From a virus: a stretch of DNA of 35,891 bases. The stretch's first letter is position 1; each line of letters starts with the position of its first letter. The notes below the pieces were generated by a model. It saw only the letters and a list, made by a program, of their open reading frames with translations. It was not told where the DNA came from and ran no database searches. Below, one piece after another: positions 30,514-35,891 of the stretch. The stretch lies in IMG/VR virus record IMGVR_UViG_3300005841_000060, positions 1-35,891 of that record. One strand, given 5' to 3'. The position numbers were made by a program, and so were the translations under genes.

Positions 30514-32243
30514 CCGGGCCAATTCAAAGTCAGTCGAACGACTACACCCAAATCCTGAATGACTTAAACTCCGACGCGGAGCTGATCGACAAACCGAATT
30601 GGTTCAAGCGAATGATCGCCGGGATCGGTGACACGATTTCGACCTGGCTCAATGCGGCCGCAAACAACAACCTTCTCCGAACCGCTTTCACTCGCCGGGC
30701 CGTCCAAGACCTTCTGGAGCTGATCGACTACTTTTTGGCTCCGGCTTCCACTTCGAGTGGCACCCTTCTTTTTTATGTGAACCCGGCCGCGTCCTTGCCG
30801 ATCACTTTCAACCCGTCGGACATGATCGCGCTCTTCCCGGGGTCTTCGGATAAAACCCAAAAGAGATTCGAGGCTCGGGTCAGCGTGACGATGAACGCTT
30901 TCTCGGAAACTTTCACCGCGAACGCTGGAACTGATCTTTTGACGGTGGCTCGGGATTATTTGACCGGGGAGCGGGTGCGAGTGAGTTCGGCCGGAACCCT
31001 GCCGGCGCCTTTGACCGCGGCGACGAATTATTACGCCATCCGAGTTTCGGCGACCACGATTCGGCTTGCAACGACCGTGGCGAATGCTTTCTCAAACACT
31101 TTTATCGACATCACCACGGCTGGAACCGGGATTCATACGATCACCCTCCATTCGTTCCGCGCCTCCGCTTTTCAGCAAACCTCCAAGGCCAATTTCATTA
31201 CGGTCGGGACTTCAAACGGAACAGATATTTTTCAGCGCTACGAACTGCCCGATCTTTCGATCATCCAAGAGACTGTCGAGGTTGTGATCAATGGGGTGGG
31301 TTGGACAAGAGTCTCTTCGTTGATTAGTTCGATTTCGACGGACAAGCATTATCTTCTTCGCTACCGAACGAACGGGATCGCCTACGTCGAGTTTGGAAAT
31401 GGAATCTACGGACAAATCCCGGGAGCCTTTGACGTGACCGCGAAATACGCGACCGGAGGCGGGAGTATTTCAAATATCTCCGGGCTCAATTCGATCACTT
31501 CCTACCTGGCCGCGCACGTCTCAATTCAGGGTGTGACGAACGCCACGAAAATGACCGGGGGCGGGGAAGCGGAAAGTATCGACAGTGGAAAGGTCGTCGG
31601 CCCGCTTCTCCTTAAATCAAAAGATCGTTTCGTTACTACGGAGGACGGCCGCGCCCTGGCGCTTAACTTCGGAGGGCTTACTCTGGTGAAGGTCAATCGG
31701 AACGCCTACGGTGCGGGGACGTGCCAAGTGCTTGCTGTTCCAAAGGGTGGCGGGTTCATGTCCACGCCGTTCAAAGGTTTGCTTGACACCTTTCTCACCG
31801 ATCGAACGATTTTGGAATCAATCGACGTTCGGGTAGAGGATCACACCCTCCTGACGCAAAACCTGAATATCACCGTCACGCTCCAAACAGGTTTCATCCT
31901 GGCGAACGTTTCCCCTTTCGTGAGCCTCGCGGCCCGGCTTTCGACGACGGATGTCGGACAAGAGGTGAAAGATATTTTTTCCGAGAACGGGATTCTCGAA
32001 GCAATTTCTTTCATCAACGACAAATGGGGGTACAGTTTCACCTCCGCGAACTCCGTTGAAATTACGAATATCATCAACCGCTTCAAGGCCACCGACTTCG
32101 GACTGGACATCCAGCTTTCCGACATTCTTTCCGTGATCGACCAAATCACGGGCGTGGATTTTGTGACAATTAACTCCCCAAGTTTTCCTATCGTGGTGGG
32201 CGACAACGAACTCACGGTCGATGGGACTATGACGGTCGTCTAA
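30510..32243 (+). CDS. Baseplate wedge protein (gpJ/gp6-like)
   Basis: A 577-residue protein. The N-terminal helical part (LNDLNSDAELIDKPNWFKRMIAGIGDTISTWLNAAAN) and the centre (HYLLRYRTNGIAYVEFGNGIYGQIPGA, then DVTAKYATGGGSISNI) show the gpJ signature 'f..fGdG..G..P..g..i...Y..GGG..gnv'. Residues about 120-215 form a Thr/Ala-rich inserted beta domain. The C-terminus (ITGVDFVTINSPSFPIVVGDNELTV) is typical of the family. It builds the baseplate wedge with the gp25-like and I-like proteins. Confidence 0.9.
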   Translation: MTGPIQSQSNDYTQILNDLNSDAELIDKPNWFKRMIAGIGDTISTWLNAAANNNLLRTAFTRRAVQDLLELIDYFLAPASTSSGTLLFYVNPAASLPITFNPSDMIALFPGSSDKTQKRFEARVSVTMNAFSETFTANAGTDLLTVARDYLTGERVRVSSAGTLPAPLTAATNYYAIRVSATTIRLATTVANAFSNTFIDITTAGTGIHTITLHSFRASAFQQTSKANFITVGTSNGTDIFQRYELPDLSIIQETVEVVINGVGWTRVSSLISSISTDKHYLLRYRTNGIAYVEFGNGIYGQIPGAFDVTAKYATGGGSISNISGLNSITSYLAAHVSIQGVTNATKMTGGGEAESIDSGKVVGPLLLKSKDRFVTTEDGRALALNFGGLTLVKVNRNAYGAGTCQVLAVPKGGGFMSTPFKGLLDTFLTDRTILESIDVRVEDHTLLTQNLNITVTLQTGFILANVSPFVSLAARLSTTDVGQEVKDIFSENGILEAISFINDKWGYSFTSANSVEITNIINRFKATDFGLDIQLSDILSVIDQITGVDFVTINSPSFPIVVGDNELTVDGTMTVV

Positions 32244-32876
32244 ATGCTTCCAGTACCGGCGAGGGATTTCACACCAAAGATTTTTAAGTCCACTCCGGAC
32301 TTGCTGGCGCTCCAGGCCAAACTCGACAAGTTCAATCTCGGATGGAAAAAAGACGTCCTAACCTTCCTCCAGTTTTTCGATCCGGTGAAGGCTCCTTCGG
32401 TTATTCTGGACGAGCTGGGTTATTATTTCAACGCGGGAATTAAAGCAAGCGACAACGAGGACACCAAAAGGAAAAAGATCGCGCGGGCCGTGGCGACCCA
32501 CAAAAAACTCGGAGAATGGGCGAACGATATAAAAATCCGGATCGACGACATCACCGGGCTGAACACGCTCCTTTTTAATGATATTGGCGGGGATCATTTC
32601 ATTATTTGCGATGGTGGAACGACTCCACCCTTTGCCGCTTACTACTGGTCGGCAATCGGAAACGACGAGATCGACACGAACCTGGGGCCGACAATCGACG
32701 GTGGGGAGTCGGCCGGAAACGCCTGGAATGTTTTTATTGACTTCACGGCAAACATTTCCGCTCCCCAGCTTGCGGCTGTGATCGCAATTTTCGAAGAGGA
32801 TTTCATTCCGGCTTACTTGGTGATACACTTGGGCTACGTCACGGGAATTGTTTTCAACGAACTGGCGGTGATTTAA
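32244..32876 (+). CDS. Baseplate wedge protein (gpI-like)
   Basis: A 210-residue protein directly after the J-like gene. DPVKAPSVILDELGYYFNAG (residues 49-68) followed by KRKKIARAVATHKKLGEW is the gpI signature 'aP...L..La......w......rr.li......h...GT'. The C-terminal half is beta-rich and may hold the fibre attachment site. It links wedge and tail fibres. Confidence 0.82.
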   Translation: MLPVPARDFTPKIFKSTPDLLALQAKLDKFNLGWKKDVLTFLQFFDPVKAPSVILDELGYYFNAGIKASDNEDTKRKKIARAVATHKKLGEWANDIKIRIDDITGLNTLLFNDIGGDHFIICDGGTTPPFAAYYWSAIGNDEIDTNLGPTIDGGESAGNAWNVFIDFTANISAPQLAAVIAIFEEDFIPAYLVIHLGYVTGIVFNELAVI

Positions 32877-32877
32877 A

Positions 32878-33540
32878 ATGGAAATTGATAGACACCACAA
32901 CTGGGCTTACGACGGCGGCGCTCCCGATATTCCTCATTTCGTCGGCGATAGATGGTACGGCCAGGACATCGTCCGAGACTTGCAATGGCTTGAGAACGAG
33001 ACGCGTAGAATCACCGATATTTTAACGGCCGTCCCTGTTCTGTTTTCCGGTGGCCGCTTCGTCCAGGGAGTCGGCGACACTTTGGACACGGTTCAGACGA
33101 TTGGCTATCACTACGCCGATATAAAAATCCCAGCTTCCTACGCATCTCTTCCACCGACAGTGACGACGGTTCAAAAACTTGTTCGCGTCCTGATGCCACC
33201 TCAGACCAATTTCCCGATCGCCTCCGCAACACTGGATGGTTCGACGGTCAATTATGTAAAACTTCTCTATGCCGAAACTTCGAGCCCGACCCGGGGACGA
33301 GCAAAAAAAGCTGGCACATACGTCTTCGCTGTTTTCCCTTCTTTCAGTTTGACCGTGGACGCCGTGGCGCCGGCCGGCCAAGAGATTCTTCTCGGAACGC
33401 TGATAGGAAATACTGGCGGGCCTTACACGATCACCTATGCGAATCCGCATGGAGATTCAACGGGAATCGTTTTTCATAACAATCAGATTTCAAACGACTC
33501 CGCGCACCATGCTAGACGCATGGCGCTACCCGGAAACTAA
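32878..33540 (+). CDS. Tail fibre/baseplate-attached structural protein
   Basis: A 220-residue protein. N-terminal residues 1-45 (RHHNWAYDGGAPDIPHFVGDRWYGQDIVRDLQWLENETRR) look like a virion attachment segment seen at the start of some phage fibre proteins. The rest is beta-rich (YHYADIKIPASYASLPPTVTTV, GTYVFAVFPSFSLTV) and ends with HHARRMALPGN. Role in adhesion is inferred from position after gpI-like. Confidence 0.7.
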   Translation: MEIDRHHNWAYDGGAPDIPHFVGDRWYGQDIVRDLQWLENETRRITDILTAVPVLFSGGRFVQGVGDTLDTVQTIGYHYADIKIPASYASLPPTVTTVQKLVRVLMPPQTNFPIASATLDGSTVNYVKLLYAETSSPTRGRAKKAGTYVFAVFPSFSLTVDAVAPAGQEILLGTLIGNTGGPYTITYANPHGDSTGIVFHNNQISNDSAHHARRMALPGN

Positions 33541-33551
33541 GAGAGGAAAAA

Positions 33552-33929
33552 ATGGTATCACAGGCCAAGATTTTATTTGCAAATGATTCTCAAGGAACCG
33601 GGACTCCCGCGATTGTATCGCTTGGAACAAATTACCTTCTCTATACCTGTCCACCGGGGAAAGAGGTTCAAATGAGAATCAAAGCCGTAAACCGGAACTC
33701 ATTTGTTTCGGCGAACGTTGCGGCTTTCATGTGGCTGTTTCAGGTGCGGGCCGGGTTCTCTCCGCCAAACTCTGACTCGATGATCTTCAACGATTTCATT
33801 CAACCGGATGGAAAGCCAATCGTCACTGACTGGCTTTATCTTGGGCCTGGTGATGAGATATGGACGAGGTTCGATTCGGCTTTTGCAATCGTTGGGATTA
33901 TTGGCGACGGTTTTGAAATCACTCCGTAA
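33552..33929 (+). CDS. Small beta-sandwich virion protein A
   Basis: A 125-residue protein with GAGAGGAAAAA before ATG 33552. Sequence suggests a jelly-roll or Ig-like sandwich (TNYLLYTCPPGKEVQMRIKAVNR, VTDWLYLGPGDEIWTRFDSA). The 'l.p.dei' near the end resembles small phage tail decoration proteins. It lies in the adhesion module next to a second protein of similar size. No family named. Confidence 0.7.
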   Translation: MVSQAKILFANDSQGTGTPAIVSLGTNYLLYTCPPGKEVQMRIKAVNRNSFVSANVAAFMWLFQVRAGFSPPNSDSMIFNDFIQPDGKPIVTDWLYLGPGDEIWTRFDSAFAIVGIIGDGFEITP

Positions 33930-33938
33930 GGAAACACC

Positions 33939-34283
33939 ATGCAGATCCCATTAAAACAGCTCTTTGTTCAAAACTTCGCTTCGAGCGCATCGTTCACTGT
34001 TCCGCCCGGAGTTCGCACTCTCTATATTTCGGGAAGTGGCGGCGATGCAAACGAAAACGCATCCAATAACAATAGGGGTGGAAACTCAACCGTCGATACG
34101 AACGAATGGGTCGCGTTCGGCGCCGCTGTTCTTGATCAGAATAATAGGAAAGCGGCTTTCGCGGCCCAGGTTTCCAGTATGGTTCCATTTGACACTCAGG
34201 GAGCTGGATCGCTTGCTGTCGTCGTTGGCGCTGGCGTTGTCGGTGCGGCAAATGGCTGGGTCACAATCGCTTGGTACGCTTAA
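33939..34283 (+). CDS. Small Gly/Ala-rich virion protein B
   Basis: A 114-residue protein. It is rich in Gly, Ala, Ser and Asn, with ASFTVPPGVRTLYISGSGGDANENASNNNRGGN then GSLAVVVGAGVVGAANGWVTIAWYA. The 'tvPpGv..l.v...GgG' beginning and 'G..Gg.G.v.i.W' ending recall glycine-rich tail fibre tips. It may be a separate fibre-tip protein. Assignment is by composition and place. Confidence 0.68.
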   Translation: MQIPLKQLFVQNFASSASFTVPPGVRTLYISGSGGDANENASNNNRGGNSTVDTNEWVAFGAAVLDQNNRKAAFAAQVSSMVPFDTQGAGSLAVVVGAGVVGAANGWVTIAWYA

Positions 34284-34294
34284 AGAGGTAGAAA

Positions 34295-34489
34295 ATGGCT
34301 GAATCAAATATCAAGATTTACGGACTTGTGAAAGGCGGGAAAATGGAAAACAAGATCGTCGCTGATAAAAAGTTTTGCGACGAAAACCTTGTGGACAAGT
34401 ACGACTACATCGTCGACATGACGAGCAAGACCGGCGAGATCGGCTGGACGTACAATCCTCAAACGAAAGAGTTTACCGCTCCGGCCTAA
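34295..34489 (+). CDS. Small tail-fibre-region protein
   Basis: A 64-residue protein with AGAGGTAGAAA upstream. It ends ...GEIGWTYNPQTKEFTAPA, the 'G.iGw.yd...g.F..P' pattern found at the N-terminus of many tail-fibre assembly or DUF4376-linked proteins. Here that part is a separate small gene, overlapping the next gene by one base, which carries the DUF4376-like part. The two may work together. Confidence 0.72.
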   Translation: MAESNIKIYGLVKGGKMENKIVADKKFCDENLVDKYDYIVDMTSKTGEIGWTYNPQTKEFTAPA

Positions 34490-34845
34490 TGGGAATCTCT
34501 GAACTCAGGTCAAAAGCCGTTGAAATCGTCGATGAAAAAACAAGACAAATTATCGCCCGCGGCTTTTCGTTCGATGGGAACCAGTTCAGCCTTTCGATCG
34601 AAGCTCAGAAAAACTTTCTCTGGATGTACGTTCTTTTTCTGCGCGGCGCTCTCTTGGACGGAACGAGCATAACAACCATGGACGACAATGCGTACCCTCT
34701 CCGGACTGCAAAGATGCTGGGATTTTTCGACTCGGCAAACAACGCAGTGGCGTTCGCCCTTTCATCCGGACGTGACCTGAAAGACAAAATCGTGAACTCA
34801 AACGACGAAAAGTTTCTCGAAACCTTTTACGATCCGAGGGAATAA
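34489..34845 (+). CDS. DUF4376-like tail fibre-associated protein
   Basis: A 118-residue protein. ATG 34489 overlaps the stop of the upstream gene (TAATG) and is preferred to ATG 34375. Pattern: ELRSKAVEIVDEKTRQIIARGFSFDGNQFSLSIEAQKNF, then ITTMDDNAYPLRTAKMLGFFDSANNAVAFALSSGRDLKDKI, matching the DUF4376 layout of phage fibre-associated proteins. It probably helps fold or attach the fibre encoded just downstream. Confidence 0.75.
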   Translation: MGISELRSKAVEIVDEKTRQIIARGFSFDGNQFSLSIEAQKNFLWMYVLFLRGALLDGTSITTMDDNAYPLRTAKMLGFFDSANNAVAFALSSGRDLKDKIVNSNDEKFLETFYDPRE

Positions 34846-34848
34846 AAT

Positions 34849-35891
34849 ATGGCAAGTCCTAGTCCCATTTTTTCAGCGGCCACTCTTGGGGCCATTCCTT
34901 CATCAGAGAAAGGCGCCGCCAGTGGCGTAGCAACTCTCGATCCTTCCGCGAAACTTCCGCTTGCCCAACTCCCGGCCCACAAGTCGTCTCACGCGAATGG
35001 TGGAAGTGATCCGCTGACGCCGGCTGACATCCTGGCGATCCCTGCCGCGGAAAAAGCGGCCGCGAACGGTGTCGCAACCCTGGGGGCTGATTCGAAAATC
35101 CCTTCGGCGCAAATACCGGCTATCGCAATCACGGATGTTTTCCCCGTGGCTTCCCAGGCCGCGATGCTTGCGCTCACCGCCCAGCGCGGCGATGTGGCCG
35201 TCCGGAGCGATATTTCCAAAACTTTTATTCTTTCGACGGATAGCCCGACGGTTCTCGCTGACTGGCTTGAAATCACGACGCCATTTCAGTTTGGCTACAC
35301 CGCTGGAACGATCCCCATCGGAACAGGCCCAAATACTTTGTCGCCCCTCGCAGTGGGAGTTGCCGGCCAAACTCTCAAGTTTTTAGAAAGTGGTCTCCCT
35401 GGATGGGAAGACAAAGTCAATCTTGCAAGAGAGCTTATTCTCGACGAGGACTGGCTCGGTGACGCCGTTAGTAAATTGCGATGGCTGGATGCTGACTCGG
35501 GCACCGGTGTTTCCGATACCGAAGGAACTCTTGTCGATGCGAACCATCCAGGTGTTCTCCAGTTGGCTACCGGAACGACAAACGGTGGCGTGGCCGCCCG
35601 GACACTCATCGGTGTGACCTCCGGATCAGCGACAACCGGATTGAAGCTCGGCGGCGGGCGCCTTCTTTTCCGCTGGCGTGTTTACATCCCTTCCCTTGCG
35701 ACGGTCACGAACGACTATCGGATTGATCTCGGGCTTGTGGCGAGTACGAACCTCACTCCTGATCAAGTCAAAATCCAGTACAGCCGCGCCACAAGTTTGA
35801 ACTGGCTCCTGATCACCCAGGCCGCTGGAGTGGGAACGACGGTCGATACCGGAATCCCGGTCACGGCTGGAGGATGGATCACCGTCGGTGT
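34849..35891 (+). CDS. Tail fibre protein, N-terminal part (runs off window)
   Basis: A frame open from ATG 34849 to the window end (347 codons seen). Two copies of a fibre repeat are visible: EKGAASGVATLDPSAKLPLAQLP (from 34906; given here in two parts, EKGAASGVATLD and PSAKLPLAQLP) and EKAAANGVATLG then ADSKIPSAQIP (from 35049). The 'GvA.Ld...kip..qlP' repeat is typical of phage tail-fibre shafts. Later sequence (GTTNGGVAARTLIGV, LFRWRVYIPSLATVTNDYRIDLGL) looks like a beta-sandwich domain of the type that binds surfaces. The 3' end is missing. Confidence 0.8.
   Translation, partial: MASPSPIFSAATLGAIPSSEKGAASGVATLDPSAKLPLAQLPAHKSSHANGGSDPLTPADILAIPAAEKAAANGVATLGADSKIPSAQIPAIAITDVFPVASQAAMLALTAQRGDVAVRSDISKTFILSTDSPTVLADWLEITTPFQFGYTAGTIPIGTGPNTLSPLAVGVAGQTLKFLESGLPGWEDKVNLARELILDEDWLGDAVSKLRWLDADSGTGVSDTEGTLVDANHPGVLQLATGTTNGGVAARTLIGVTSGSATTGLKLGGGRLLFRWRVYIPSLATVTNDYRIDLGLVASTNLTPDQVKIQYSRATSLNWLLITQAAGVGTTVDTGIPVTAGGWITVG

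Noticed and set aside
1-35891. Prophage or plasmid nature
   Set aside because: No integrase, repressor, attachment site, ParA or host-type gene is seen. The window is wholly phage, but lysogeny elsewhere in the genome cannot be excluded.

Overview
The window is part of the genome of a double-stranded DNA tailed phage with a contractile tail (a myovirus). Every supported gene lies on the + strand. Genes are packed with 4-base ATGA/GTGA overlaps or gaps of a few bases. A full contractile-tail set (sheath, tube, frameshifted assembly chaperone, tape measure, gp27-, gpV-, gp25-, gpJ- and gpI-like baseplate proteins) follows a complete head module. No integrase, repressor, tRNA, rRNA or insertion sequence is visible, so the lifestyle is undecided. 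The host cannot be named; base composition is moderately G+C rich, and 14753-14992 stands out as A+T rich.

Layout. (1) 1-2231: end of a zinc-ribbon gene, an ASCH-like small protein, a 50-residue membrane peptide and an SNF2/HARP-type helicase, closed by a strong terminator. (2) 2252-6595: replication and recombination block. It holds a replication initiator whose gene carries five 23-bp iterons (probable origin), a possible helicase loader, a zinc-ribbon protein, a RuvC-like resolvase, a coiled-coil protein, an HNH-like protein, a membrane-anchored lysozyme-like protein and a secreted protein, closed by a second terminator. (3) 6604-11004: a promoter followed by a 7-deazaguanine DNA-modification operon: QueD, QueE, a PRTase-FolE fusion, QueC, a DpdA-type DNA guanine transglycosylase, a ParB-like protein and a small unknown protein. 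(4) 11001-21267: packaging and head genes (small unknown protein, TerS, TerL, portal, MuF-like protein, prohead protease, scaffold, major capsid protein with an inserted beta domain, connectors). (5) 21264-32876: tail and baseplate. (6) 32878 to the window end: adhesion module with small beta-rich proteins, a DUF4376-like protein and the start of a repeat-bearing tail fibre.

How the genes work together. FolE, QueD, QueE and QueC convert GTP to preQ0. DpdA then exchanges guanine in DNA for preQ0, probably helped by the ParB-like protein as DpdB helps bacterial DpdA. This should shield phage DNA from host nucleases. No QueF, Gat-QueC or DpdC homologue is seen, so dPreQ0 is the expected base. 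The PRTase domain fused to FolE may recycle the guanine that DpdA releases. The most notable observations are this fusion within a complete preQ0-to-DNA operon, the iterons read in three frames inside the initiator gene, and a textbook -1 frameshift signal in the tail assembly chaperone gene.
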